DNA of 64,000 nucleotides from Phenylobacterium conjunctum (GTDB lineage Bacteria; Pseudomonadota; Alphaproteobacteria; Caulobacterales; Caulobacteraceae), in assembly GCF_042679085.1 (NCBI RefSeq), contig NZ_JBHTLQ010000005.1, forward strand, positions 83,685-147,684. Reading direction: 5' to 3'. The position numbers and the translations under genes are program-made. This document shows positions 7,179 to 16,686 of this stretch, one piece after another; position 1 is the stretch's first letter; the number at the start of each line of letters is the position of its first letter. The notes under the pieces are model-generated. The model did no database searches, was not told the DNA's origin, and saw nothing but the letters and a program-made list of their open reading frames with translations.

Positions 7179-8384
7179 ATGACCATTCGTTCGCCCACGC
7201 GAAAGTTCGAAGCCCGCCGCGCCGAGATCGTGACCTCAGCGGTGGCCGTTCTGAATCGCAAGGGCGTTCGGGGCATGACCCTGGGCGAGGTGGCCGAGAA
7301 ACTGCAGATCGCCCCCAATGGCCTGATCTACTATTTCAAGAACAAGGACGAGCTGGCGCGGGCCTGCTTCCTCAATGGCCTGGAACGCCTGAGCGGCATG
7401 CTGACCGAGGCCCAGGCCGGGGCGTCGGTGGCTGAGCGCGTGCAGCGGTTCCTGCAGGGGCATTTCGCTTTCCGCCGTGAGGTGGTGGAGGGACGGGCTG
7501 AGCCTCTGCCGGTGTTCAGCGACGTACGGGCGCTCAATGCGCCCTGCGTCAACGCCGCCTATGTGGACATGTTCCGCAAGGTGCGCGGCCTGCTGGAAGG
7601 GCCGGAGACGTCGGGCCTCAGCCGCATGGAGCTGAACGCACGCGCCTATTTGCTGCTGTCCGAGGTGCTGTGGTCCACCACCTGGTTGGTCCGACGCGAC
7701 CCGGAGGACTATGACCGCGTGGCCCAGCGGGTCGCGACCGTGATCCTGGGTGGGTTTGGCGCGCCGGGCGCCGCCTGGGCGCCGGTCCCCATGGAAGCCC
7801 CCCAGATCGAGCTGGCCGACGAGACCGCGGAGATGTTCCTGCGGGCCGGAACCGCCCTGATCAACGAGGAAGGCTATGCCGGCGCCTCGGTGGAGCGCAT
7901 CTCGGCCCGGCTGAACCTGACCAAGGGCGCCTTCTACCACCGCAACCTGTCTAAGGATGAGCTGATCCAGGCCTGCTTCCAGCGCAGCCTGGATGTGAAG
8001 CGTGACGCCATGCGCCAGGCCGAGCGGCTGCAGGTCCCCGCGGGCCAGGCCCTGGCCTCCTTCGCCGTCTGCCTGGTGGAGCGGCAGGTGGCCGAGGAGA
8101 TGGAGTTGGTGCATCCGACCTCCTTGAACTCCGCGCCGGACAGCCTGGGCCCCCGCCTGCAGCGGCGCTACGACCGGATGTCGGATCGCGTCGCCTCGAT
8201 GATCTGCGACGGGGTGGCGGACGGATCGCTGCGGCCGGTGGACGTCAATATCGCCGCCCAGATGCTGCTGAGCCTGGTGGCGTCGGCGAGCCGGCTGAAG
8301 TTCTGGGCGCCCGGCGTCACGCCCAGCGACGCGGCGGCCCTCTATGTGCGGCCTTTCTTCGACGGCCTGATCCCGAAGGGCTGA
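7179..8384 (+). CDS. Tandem (double) TetR-family regulator
   Basis: A 401-residue protein made of two complete TetR units in one chain, twice the normal length. The first helix-turn-helix is at about residues 20-65 (GMTLGEVAEKLQIAPNGLIY then YFKNKDEL). The second is at about residues 218-265 (ASVERISARLNLTKGAFYHR then NLSKDEL). Each is followed by a helical ligand/dimerisation region. One chain could mimic a TetR dimer and read an asymmetric operator. It is divergent from the thiolase and next to motif site 4, so it is the most likely regulator of the cluster. The start follows GGGAG. Confidence 0.88.
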   Translation: MTIRSPTRKFEARRAEIVTSAVAVLNRKGVRGMTLGEVAEKLQIAPNGLIYYFKNKDELARACFLNGLERLSGMLTEAQAGASVAERVQRFLQGHFAFRREVVEGRAEPLPVFSDVRALNAPCVNAAYVDMFRKVRGLLEGPETSGLSRMELNARAYLLLSEVLWSTTWLVRRDPEDYDRVAQRVATVILGGFGAPGAAWAPVPMEAPQIELADETAEMFLRAGTALINEEGYAGASVERISARLNLTKGAFYHRNLSKDELIQACFQRSLDVKRDAMRQAERLQVPAGQALASFAVCLVERQVAEEMELVHPTSLNSAPDSLGPRLQRRYDRMSDRVASMICDGVADGSLRPVDVNIAAQMLLSLVASASRLKFWAPGVTPSDAAALYVRPFFDGLIPKG

Positions 8385-8458
8385 TCGGCGAAGGCGCGAT
8401 TGCGTCCCTCACAATTATGGCATAGCGATTGCCATTAAATCCAAACTGGAGATCCGCG

Positions 8459-8836
8459 ATGCGCTCAATCCTGCGTGGCCTGATCGGCCTTGTCGGCGTC
8501 CTTGGCCTGTTGATGGCCCTGCGCATCTGGATGGCCCCGGCCGCCGCGGCGGGCAAGCTGGGCCTTGTGGGGCAGGGGCCTCTAGGCGAGGCGACCCTGC
8601 GCGCCGACGTCGCCGGATTCTTCGGCGTCGCCGGGGGCCTGGCCCTCTATGCCGCGATCCGCAACCGCGCCGGCCTGCTGACCGCGCCGCTGTTGCTGAT
8701 CGCCGCCGCCCTGGCCGGTCGGATCGTCACCCTGGCGGCGTCCGGTCCCGGCCCGGACACCCTGGCCCCGATGCTGGTCGAGGCCGTGCTGGTGGTGATC
8801 CTGGGGGCGGGCCGCCGCCTGCTGCCCCAGGCCTAA
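8459..8836 (+). CDS. Small four-helix membrane protein, DUF4345-like
   Basis: A 125-residue protein with about four hydrophobic segments. The LRADVAGFFGVAGGLALYAA segment resembles the DUF4345 family, whose function is unknown. The ATG at 8459 follows TGGAGA; an upstream TTG at 8429 lacks a ribosome site. It lies 74 bp after the tandem TetR gene in the same direction and may be co-transcribed. A second DUF4345 gene occurs at 40580. Confidence 0.65.
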   Translation: MRSILRGLIGLVGVLGLLMALRIWMAPAAAAGKLGLVGQGPLGEATLRADVAGFFGVAGGLALYAAIRNRAGLLTAPLLLIAAALAGRIVTLAASGPGPDTLAPMLVEAVLVVILGAGRRLLPQA

Positions 8837-8842
8837 ACCTGG

Positions 8843-9868
8843 TCAGTTCTGACCGAACTTGACCTCGGTCCCGCCCACCGGCAGCTCGATGGTCATGCCA
8901 TCCTTGGCCAGGCGCCAGTCCAGATAGCCCACCTTATCGATCCCCTTGGTGAAACCCTCGGGCGTGAAGAAGGGCAGGCCGGCCTGGGTCAGGTGGTAGA
9001 GCACCAGCTGCTTGACGCCGGCGGCCTTGGCCAGCTCGGCCGCCTCCACCGGGCTCGTGTGGTAGGTCGTGGTGTCGGCCATGATCGAGGCGATGCGGTC
9101 ATTGCCCAGCATCTTCAGCCCGCCGGACATCTGGCGGGTCATGTCATTGTTCTGGGCCTCGTGGATCAGCACGTCCGCGCCCTTGGCCGCTTCCGCCAGC
9201 GGGGCCCATTTCACGGTGTCGCCGCTGACCACCACCGAGCGGCCCTTATAGTCAAACCGATAGGCGTAGGCGGGCGTCGCCGGGTGATGCTCCACGCGGA
9301 TGGCGGTGACGGTCAGGCCGTCCTGGCTCCAGGCCAGCTTTTCCTGCACGGCCTTGGGATCCGGCGTAGCCGGCAGGGCGATGGTCTTGGCCTTCAACAG
9401 GCCCAGCGGGATCGGCAGCTTGATCCCGTCATGCTCGTGGTGTGCGTTGCGGAAGCCGTGGTCGGGGCCATAGGCCTGATTGAAGCCCGCGGCGAGGGCG
9501 GCGACGCCCGGAGGTCCGACCACCTCGAGGGGCGCGGCGCGGCCGGCCACCCAGCTCTGCATGTTGAACTCGCCCAGGTCGCCGATGTGGTCGGAGTGCA
9601 GGTGGGTGACGAACACCGCCCGCACGGTCGCCAGGGGCATCCGCCACAGCTGCAGGTTCTCGGTCGACTCCGGCCCCACATCGACCAGGTACAGCGCGCC
9701 ACCGGCCTGGACCGCCACGCAGGGCTTGGCGCGGTCCTTGATCGGCAAGGGGCCGCCCGAGCCGCAGATGGTGACCTTCAGGCTGTCGGGGGCCTGGGCG
9801 GCGGCGGCGCCGGCCGTCAGCAGGGCCAGGGCCGCGCAGGCGGCGGAGATCAGGGTCTTGGCGCGCAT
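8843..9868 (-). CDS. Exported metallo-beta-lactamase-fold hydrolase
   Basis: A 341-residue protein with a signal peptide ending near AAAAQA and a metallo-beta-lactamase fold of the RNase Z / arylsulfatase-like type. The metal motif THLHSDHIGDLGEF is clear, with further candidate ligands in VSGDTVKWAP, in HEAQNNDM and at YHTSPVEAA. It would be a binuclear zinc hydrolase in the periplasm. The substrate is not evident. The start MRAKTL follows AGGGAGGA; a 19-residue longer form is less likely. Confidence 0.85.
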   Translation of the reverse strand: MRAKTLISAACAALALLTAGAAAAQAPDSLKVTICGSGGPLPIKDRAKPCVAVQAGGALYLVDVGPESTENLQLWRMPLATVRAVFVTHLHSDHIGDLGEFNMQSWVAGRAAPLEVVGPPGVAALAAGFNQAYGPDHGFRNAHHEHDGIKLPIPLGLLKAKTIALPATPDPKAVQEKLAWSQDGLTVTAIRVEHHPATPAYAYRFDYKGRSVVVSGDTVKWAPLAEAAKGADVLIHEAQNNDMTRQMSGGLKMLGNDRIASIMADTTTYHTSPVEAAELAKAAGVKQLVLYHLTQAGLPFFTPEGFTKGIDKVGYLDWRLAKDGMTIELPVGGTEVKFGQN

Positions 9869-10013
9869 GAAGTCCTCCCTCGGCTTTATCGCCGGTTTGC
9901 GCAGAATATGGCAGTCTGCGTGCAATAAGTCGAGAGCGAGGTGGGCTTGTCCGCACCCTGGAGTTGGCGCTTAGCTGGCGTCGGGCGCGGAGACGCCGCG
10001 CTGGGAGGACGTC

Positions 10014-10460
10014 ATGGAATTCGAACCCATTCTGCAGCCAGTGATCGTACTGGTGCTCTGGTCGCTGTTGATGCTCGTCTGGCTCTACGCCACGCGCATC
10101 CCGGCCATGAGCAAGGCCAAGATCAAGCTCGACCCGACCGCAGGCAAGAGCGCGCTCGCCGCCCTGCCGGCGTCGGTGCAATGGAAGGCCGACAACTACA
10201 ATCATCTGATGGAACAGCCGACCCTGTTCTACGCCACCGCCCTGGTGCTGGCCCTGGCGGGGGAGGGGCATGACCTGAACCTGACCCTGGCCTGGGCCTA
10301 TGTGGGGCTGCGGGTGGTCCACAGCCTGGTCCAGGCGAGCGTGAACGTGATCATGCTGCGCTGGGCCCTGTTCATGGTCAGCTCCGGCGTGCTGGTGGCC
10401 CTGGCCGTGCGCGCCGCCCTGGTGCTGTTCGGGCTGGGAGACTCCGGGCTCGACGGGTAG
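10014..10460 (+). CDS. MAPEG-family membrane protein
   Basis: A 148-residue integral membrane protein with four hydrophobic helices and the MAPEG signature NYNHLMEQPTLFYATALVLA. MAPEG proteins include glutathione transferases and peroxidases acting on lipophilic electrophiles, but bacterial members are mostly uncharacterised. The start follows GGGAGGA. An OsmC-like gene follows after 27 bases in the same direction, a pairing consistent with oxidative or electrophile defence. Confidence 0.82.
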   Translation: MEFEPILQPVIVLVLWSLLMLVWLYATRIPAMSKAKIKLDPTAGKSALAALPASVQWKADNYNHLMEQPTLFYATALVLALAGEGHDLNLTLAWAYVGLRVVHSLVQASVNVIMLRWALFMVSSGVLVALAVRAALVLFGLGDSGLDG

Positions 10461-10487
10461 GGCAGGGCGAGATCAAGGGAGACAGGC

Positions 10488-10940
10488 ATGTCGCAGTCCG
10501 TCGCGCATGAGCGGATCGCCGAGGTGGGCGAGACCGGCCAGGGCAAGTTCCTCAACGCCGTGCGGATCGGTCCGCATCGGATGCTGGCCGACGAGCCTGT
10601 CTCGGTCGGCGGCGACGGCCTGGGCCCGGACCCGTACGAGTTCGTGCTCGCCGGCCTCGGCGCCTGCACCTCCATGACCATCCGGATGTACGCGGAGCGC
10701 AAGGGCTGGCCCCTGCTGCGGGTGGCGGTGCGGGTGCGCCATGCCGAGCGCATGGCCGCGGGCGCGCCCAAGGACGTCTTCGAGCGCGTCATCCACCTGG
10801 AGGGCGACCTGTCGCAGGAGGAGCGGGACCGTTTGATGGACATCGCCGAGCGCTGCCCGGTCAGCCGCACCCTGTCGGCCGGCTCCACTGTCACCTCGCG
10901 CCTGGCCGACGACCCGCCGCCGGGAGAGGGCGCGGGCTGA
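10488..10940 (+). CDS. OsmC-family thiol peroxidase-like protein
   Basis: A 150-residue OsmC/YhfA-type protein. The two conserved cysteines are visible: Cys60 in GLGACTSMT and Cys123 in ERCPVSRTL. Family members reduce organic hydroperoxides. The stop overlaps the start of the next gene (ATGA-type overlap at 10938-10942), indicating translational coupling with the YdeI-like protein. Confidence 0.88.
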   Translation: MSQSVAHERIAEVGETGQGKFLNAVRIGPHRMLADEPVSVGGDGLGPDPYEFVLAGLGACTSMTIRMYAERKGWPLLRVAVRVRHAERMAAGAPKDVFERVIHLEGDLSQEERDRLMDIAERCPVSRTLSAGSTVTSRLADDPPPGEGAG

Positions 10941-11572
10941 TGGAGCGCCAGATGATCACGGTGGCGGAGGAGTTCTTCGCCAAGGGCTGCGGGCGCTGCG
11001 ATCGGTTCGCGACCCCGGACTGCTCCACCCGGCGCTGGATCGACGGCCTGAAAGCCTTGCGCCGGATCGCCCTGGAGGTCGGCCTGACCGAGACCGCCAA
11101 GTGGGGACACCCCTGCTACATGCACGCCGATCGCAACATCGCCCTGATCGGCGCCTTTCGGGACGACTTCCGCCTGACCTTCATGAACGCGGCCCTGCTC
11201 AAGGACCCCGGGGGCGTCCTGACCCGCCAGGGGCCGAACACCCGCCACCCGGATATGATCGTCTTTCGCGACAACGCCGAGGTCGCCGGGCTGGAGCCGG
11301 TGATCCGCGCCTACCTCGCCGAGGCGATGGCCTATGCGGAGGCTGGCGCGAAGCCGCTCCGGGACGAGCATGAGCGCGAACTGCCCGACGAGCTGGTCGA
11401 GGCCCTGGACGCCGACCCGGAGCTGGCCGAGGCCTTCAACGCCCTCAGTCGGGGCCGTCGCAACAGCTATGTGGTGAACCTGAACACCGCCAAGGCCTCC
11501 GCGACCCGGATAGCCCGGATCGAAAAGTTCCGCAGCGCCATCCTGGCCGGCAAGGGCGCGAACGAGCGGTGA
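10940..11572 (+). CDS. YdeI/OmdA-family protein
   Basis: A 210-residue protein of the YdeI/DUF1801-type family. Visible features are KWGHPCYMHADRNIALIGAF in the core and a C-terminal SRGRRNSYVVNLNTAKASAT segment typical of the bacteriocin-protection/OmdA C-terminal region. The function is poorly defined, with roles reported in stress tolerance. It is translationally coupled to the OsmC-like gene. A CCTCCCCGGGAGG hairpin without a T-run follows the stop. Confidence 0.75.
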   Translation: MERQMITVAEEFFAKGCGRCDRFATPDCSTRRWIDGLKALRRIALEVGLTETAKWGHPCYMHADRNIALIGAFRDDFRLTFMNAALLKDPGGVLTRQGPNTRHPDMIVFRDNAEVAGLEPVIRAYLAEAMAYAEAGAKPLRDEHERELPDELVEALDADPELAEAFNALSRGRRNSYVVNLNTAKASATRIARIEKFRSAILAGKGANER

Positions 11573-11620
11573 CCTCCCCGGGAGGGGGATCATCTCGTCA
11601 AATTGTGCGGAGAAGAAGAA

Positions 11621-11696
<76 letters not shown>

Positions 11697-11782
11697 GTCC
11701 CGACTCCAGGCTCTTTGCCCGGCGGCGAGGGCGCGGAACATACGCGATGCTTCGCCCTTTGCAAGCCGGTTGGGAAAAAAAG

Positions 11783-12130
11783 ATGGCGCGGCGGAATCTG
11801 ACGGGGGCGGTGGACTTCGCCTACCTTGAAAACTTTGCGGCGAACGACGCCGGGGTGATCGAGGAAGTGTTGAATTTATTCAGGGAACAGGCCGGCATCT
11901 GGTCGTCCATGCTGGACGCCTCCGCTGAGGGCTGGCGCGACGCGGCCCACACCTTGAAGGGCGCGGCGCGCGGGATCGGGGCCAATCACCTGGGCGAACT
12001 GTGCGCGGCGGCGGAGGCCGATGGTCCCCAGCACCTGGCGGACGTGCTGCACGCCCTGGACCTGGTGCTGGCCGACATCGCCGCCTACCAGCACGAACAG
12101 GCCCTGCAGTCCCTGAAGACGCCGCGCTAG
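11783..12130 (+). CDS. Single-domain Hpt phosphotransfer protein
   Basis: A 115-residue histidine phosphotransfer (Hpt) protein. The phosphorylatable residue is His56 in AAHTLKGAARGIGA. It would shuttle phosphate between a hybrid kinase and a response regulator; no partner is encoded nearby. The start MARRNLTG is favoured because the domain begins soon after it, though ATG at 11747 is also in frame; neither has a strong ribosome site. Confidence 0.8.
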   Translation: MARRNLTGAVDFAYLENFAANDAGVIEEVLNLFREQAGIWSSMLDASAEGWRDAAHTLKGAARGIGANHLGELCAAAEADGPQHLADVLHALDLVLADIAAYQHEQALQSLKTPR

Positions 12131-12194
12131 AGTCCGTCCTTGGCGCGTGATGGCCGCCGAAACCGCCGACCACTTTCGGCTATCACGCGCTAGA
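12124..12194. repeat. Hairpin flanked by 8-bp direct repeats between convergent genes
   Basis: The arms GCGCGTGATGGCCG (12143-12156) and CGGCTATCACGCGC (12177-12190) pair over 14 bp with one G-U. The 8-mer GCGCTAGA occurs directly at both edges (12124-12131 and 12187-12194) and supplies the stop codons of both the Hpt and LysR genes. It could be a bidirectional terminator or a small interspersed palindromic element. Confidence 0.55.
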
Positions 12195-13146
12195 TCCCCG
12201 CGCCGTTGTCGATGGCCTGCAGCGCCGCCTCGTGAGCCTCGGCCTCGGCGGTGATCCAGTTGATGAAGGCCTTCACCTGCGGCAGGCGACCCTTGGCCTT
12301 GGGGTGGACCACGTAATAGGCGAAGTCCACCGCGGTCGCGATCTGCAGCGGCGCGATCAGCCGGCCGGCGTCCAGGTCTGCCTGGGCCAGGGTGCGCTTG
12401 GCCAGGGCGACACCGCGCCCGTTCACAGCCGCCTCGATCACCAGGCTCGACTGGTTGAAGCGCGGACCGCGCGCCCCGTCGATGCCGCGCAGGCCGCGCG
12501 CGGCCAGCCACATGGTCCAGTCCGGGCAGCTGTCGTCGGGATCCGGCGAGCCGTCGTGCAGCAGCACATGGTTGGCCAGGTCAGCGGGATCGTTCAGGGG
12601 CGTGGTCGCCGCAAGCTCGGGGCTGATCACCGGGATCACGGTCTCGCCGATCAGGCGGCGGACCTCCAGGCCCGGATAGCGGCCGGCGCCATAGCGGATC
12701 GCCACATCCACCTCGCCGGTGGACAGGTCGACGAGCTCCAGGCCGGCGGAGAGCCAGACGTCCACCTGCGGATGCTGGGCCTCGAACTTGCCCAGGCGCG
12801 GCACCAGCCACTTGGCGGCGAAGGAGGGCGCGGCGGTCAGGGTCAGCCGGCGGCCATCCACCGCCGCGGTCAGCATGGAGGCGGCCTCGGCCAGGCGGTC
12901 AAAGGCCTCCCGCAGGGCGGGGAGGGCGGTCTGGGCCGCGTCGGTCAGCAGCAGCCCCTTGGGCGTGCGCTTGAACAGGGCTGCGCCGACATAGTCCTCC
13001 AGGTTCTGGATCTGCTGGCTGACGGCGCCGGGCGTGACCGACAGCTCGTCGGCGGCCCGGGAGAAGTTGAGATGGCGGGCGGCGGCCTCGAACGCGCGCA
13101 AGGCGTTGAGAGGCGGCAGACGACGTCGCTCGGCGTTACGTTCCAC
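12190..13146 (-). CDS. LysR-family regulator, GcvA-like; possible sulfur-assimilation regulator
   Basis: A 318-residue LysR transcription factor. The N-terminal winged helix begins LPPLNALRAFEAAARHLNFS and carries AADELSVTPGAVSQQIQNLE; a periplasmic-binding-protein-like effector domain follows. The overall type is that of GcvA. GTG at 13146 after AGGA is the best start; the frame continues upstream without support. The gene is divergent from cobA-cysI-cysH-fpr with a 169-bp gap containing a T-N-A type dyad (13297-13311), so it is a good candidate activator of that operon. Confidence 0.85.
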   Translation of the reverse strand: MERNAERRRLPPLNALRAFEAAARHLNFSRAADELSVTPGAVSQQIQNLEDYVGAALFKRTPKGLLLTDAAQTALPALREAFDRLAEAASMLTAAVDGRRLTLTAAPSFAAKWLVPRLGKFEAQHPQVDVWLSAGLELVDLSTGEVDVAIRYGAGRYPGLEVRRLIGETVIPVISPELAATTPLNDPADLANHVLLHDGSPDPDDSCPDWTMWLAARGLRGIDGARGPRFNQSSLVIEAAVNGRGVALAKRTLAQADLDAGRLIAPLQIATAVDFAYYVVHPKAKGRLPQVKAFINWITAEAEAHEAALQAIDNGAGI

Positions 13147-13296
13147 GAGTTTTCCTGACAGCCCCGGCAGAAGTCCTTGGGTTGCGAATTGGGGCTCAGC
13201 GACCCAGTTTGCAAGCCTGCGGTGGTGTATCGGCCCAATCCCTTGCACGGCAAGGCTTCGGGCGCGGATGCAAACCGCGTTGTGACCCTTATAGCG

Positions 13297-13311
13297 TTTA
13301 GAGAAGCTAAA
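13297..13311. promoter_or_regulatory. LysR-type dyad upstream of cobA
   Basis: TTTAG-N5-CTAAA lies five bases before the cobA ATG at 13316 in the LysR/cobA gap. It fits the interrupted-dyad pattern of LysR boxes. Its closeness to the start raises the possibility that cobA begins further downstream. Confidence 0.35.
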
Positions 13312-13315
13312 GCCT

Positions 13316-14170
13316 ATGACCTCTCGCCGCACGACAGATCGCGCCACCGGGCTGGTGGTGCTGAGCGGCCAGGCGAGCGGCCGCGCTGGCGCAGTGTGGC
13401 TGGTGGGCGCCGGACCCGGCGACCCGGAACTTCTGACCCTCAAGGCCCTGAAGGCCCTGCAAGGCGCCGAGGTCGTGGTCCACGACGGCCTGGTCTCAGA
13501 TGAAATCCTCGACCTGGCGCCGGCCCAGGCTCGCCGCATCAGCGTCGCCAAGCGCAAGTCGCGCCACGCCTATCCGCAGGACGAGATCAACCGGATGCTG
13601 GTGGCCTTCGCCCAGGAAGGCCTGCGCGTCGTGCGGCTGAAGGGCGGCGACCCCTTCATCTTCGGCCGGGGCGGCGAGGAGCTGGAGGCCTGCCGCGAGG
13701 CGGGCGTCGAATGCCACGTGGTGCCCGGCGTGACCGCGGCCCTGGCGGCCTCGGCTGACGCCGGCGCGCCGCTCACCCATCGGGGCCTGGCCCAGGCCGT
13801 GACCTTCGTCACCGGCCATGCGGCGGCGGGCGCCGATCCGGACCTGGACTGGGCGGCGCTGGCCAGGCCCAACCACACGGTGGTGATCTATATGGGCGTC
13901 TCCACAGCGGCGGGGATCGCGGCGCGCCTGATGGGCGCCGGCCGATCGGCCGCGACGCCGGCCCTGATCGTCGAGAACGCCAGCCGCGCCGACGAGCGCC
14001 GCCTGACCACCACGCTAGGCGGCCTGGCCGAGATGGCCCAGGCCGTGCGCGGGCCCGCCCTGCTGATCGTGGGCGAGGCTATGGCCTTGGCCCAGGCCGG
14101 CGAAGGCCTCAGCAAGTTTGCAATCAACGAGGAGCCCCGGGCTTACGGGGACGAGCGAGTGTCGAAATGA
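13316..14170 (+). CDS. cobA: Uroporphyrinogen-III C-methyltransferase (SUMT)
   Basis: A 284-residue SUMT that adds two methyls to uroporphyrinogen III to make precorrin-2, the precursor of the sirohaem used by sulfite reductase. Visible motifs are VWLVGAGPGDPELLTLKA near residue 28, VVRLKGGDPFIFGRGGEE, and VVPGVTAALAASADAGAPLTHR. It lacks the CysG dehydrogenase/chelatase domain, which must be encoded elsewhere. The first 26 residues precede the conserved core, so a later start is possible. It is first in the operon and overlaps the next gene by four bases (ATGA). Confidence 0.93.
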   Translation: MTSRRTTDRATGLVVLSGQASGRAGAVWLVGAGPGDPELLTLKALKALQGAEVVVHDGLVSDEILDLAPAQARRISVAKRKSRHAYPQDEINRMLVAFAQEGLRVVRLKGGDPFIFGRGGEELEACREAGVECHVVPGVTAALAASADAGAPLTHRGLAQAVTFVTGHAAAGADPDLDWAALARPNHTVVIYMGVSTAAGIAARLMGAGRSAATPALIVENASRADERRLTTTLGGLAEMAQAVRGPALLIVGEAMALAQAGEGLSKFAINEEPRAYGDERVSK

Positions 14171-14532
14171 GAGCCTTGACCGCCAATAGACTATCCGACG
14201 GCGAGGTCGTGTTCTGGAAGGCCGGCCAGTGGGTCGAGCGCTTCGCTGACGCCGAGCTGTTCGGCGCCGACGCCCAGGCCGCCGCTGAGGCCGCCGAGGG
14301 CCACGCCAAGGCCCAGCCGACCGTCGTGGTCGAGCCCTATCTGATCGACCTGATCGAGAGCGAGGGTCTGTGGGCCCCGCTGTCCTATCGCGAGCGCATC
14401 CGCGCGCTGGGGCCGACTAACCATCCGGCCCACGGCAAGCAGGCCGAGGGCGGGGCGGTGATCGACGCCCTGCGGCACGCCCATGGGGCTGCGCGCTCCA
14501 CGGGCCGCGTTGACCTGATCAAGCGCAAGTAG
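14167..14532 (+). CDS. DUF2849 protein of the sulfite reduction operon
   Basis: A 121-residue DUF2849 protein. The segments RLSDGEVVFW and the C-terminal KRK tail are typical. It is conserved between cobA and cysI in alphaproteobacteria and is thought to assist sulfite reduction, but its role is undefined. It begins inside the cobA stop (ATGA) and ends 10 bases before cysI. Confidence 0.85.
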   Translation: MRALTANRLSDGEVVFWKAGQWVERFADAELFGADAQAAAEAAEGHAKAQPTVVVEPYLIDLIESEGLWAPLSYRERIRALGPTNHPAHGKQAEGGAVIDALRHAHGAARSTGRVDLIKRK

Positions 14533-14542
14533 GGGGACGCGC

Positions 14543-16181
<1,639 letters not shown>

Positions 16182-16198
<17 letters not shown>

Positions 16199-16682
16199 GC
16201 TGACCGAAGGGGCCTTCTCCGTCGTCGACGACGCCTTCACTTGGGTTCCCGATGACGCGGACCTGCCGCGCAGCGACGTGATCATCTCGCTGGCCCGCTT
16301 CCAGGCCGAGGGCGACCGCCTGCTGTCGGAAGGCCGCAAGGTCGGGGTCCGGATCGAGCCGGATCAGGAGATCGAGGCCCTGGCCTATGACCTGCCGCGG
16401 ATCGCGGTGGTGGCCCTGGCCTTCCCGAAGTTCGGCGATGGCCGGGCCTTCTCCTCGGCCCGCCTGCTGCGGGAGCGCTTCGCCTACACGGGCGAGGTCC
16501 GCGCCGTGGGCGATGTCCTGGTCGAACTGGGCGGCCACATGGTCCGCTGCGGGTTCGACGCCTTCGAGCCCGCCGACGGGTCGCAGCCGGCCCAGTGGGC
16601 CCACGTCGCCACCCGTCACCGTCATGTCTATCAACGCGCCGCCGACGCTCGCACGCCGGCCTACGCCCTGCGGGGAGAGTAG
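16182..16682 (+). CDS. DUF934 protein of the sulfite reduction operon
   Basis: A 166-residue DUF934 protein with DVIISLARFQAEGDRLLSEG and the typical IAVVALAFPKFGDGRAFSSA segment. It is found almost always next to cysI and cysH and is presumed to be a sulfite-reduction accessory factor. It starts within the end of cysI and ends four bases before cysH. Confidence 0.88.
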
Positions 16683-16686
16683 TCCC

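Noticed and set aside
8429..8458. TTG at 8429 as start of the DUF4345-like gene
   Set aside because: No ribosome site, and the added residues precede the first membrane helix; ATG 8459 follows TGGAGA.
16387..16686. A 100-codon N-terminal extension of cysH
   Set aside because: It overlaps the DUF934 gene completely, and a good ribosome site precedes ATG 16687, where the family N-terminus begins.
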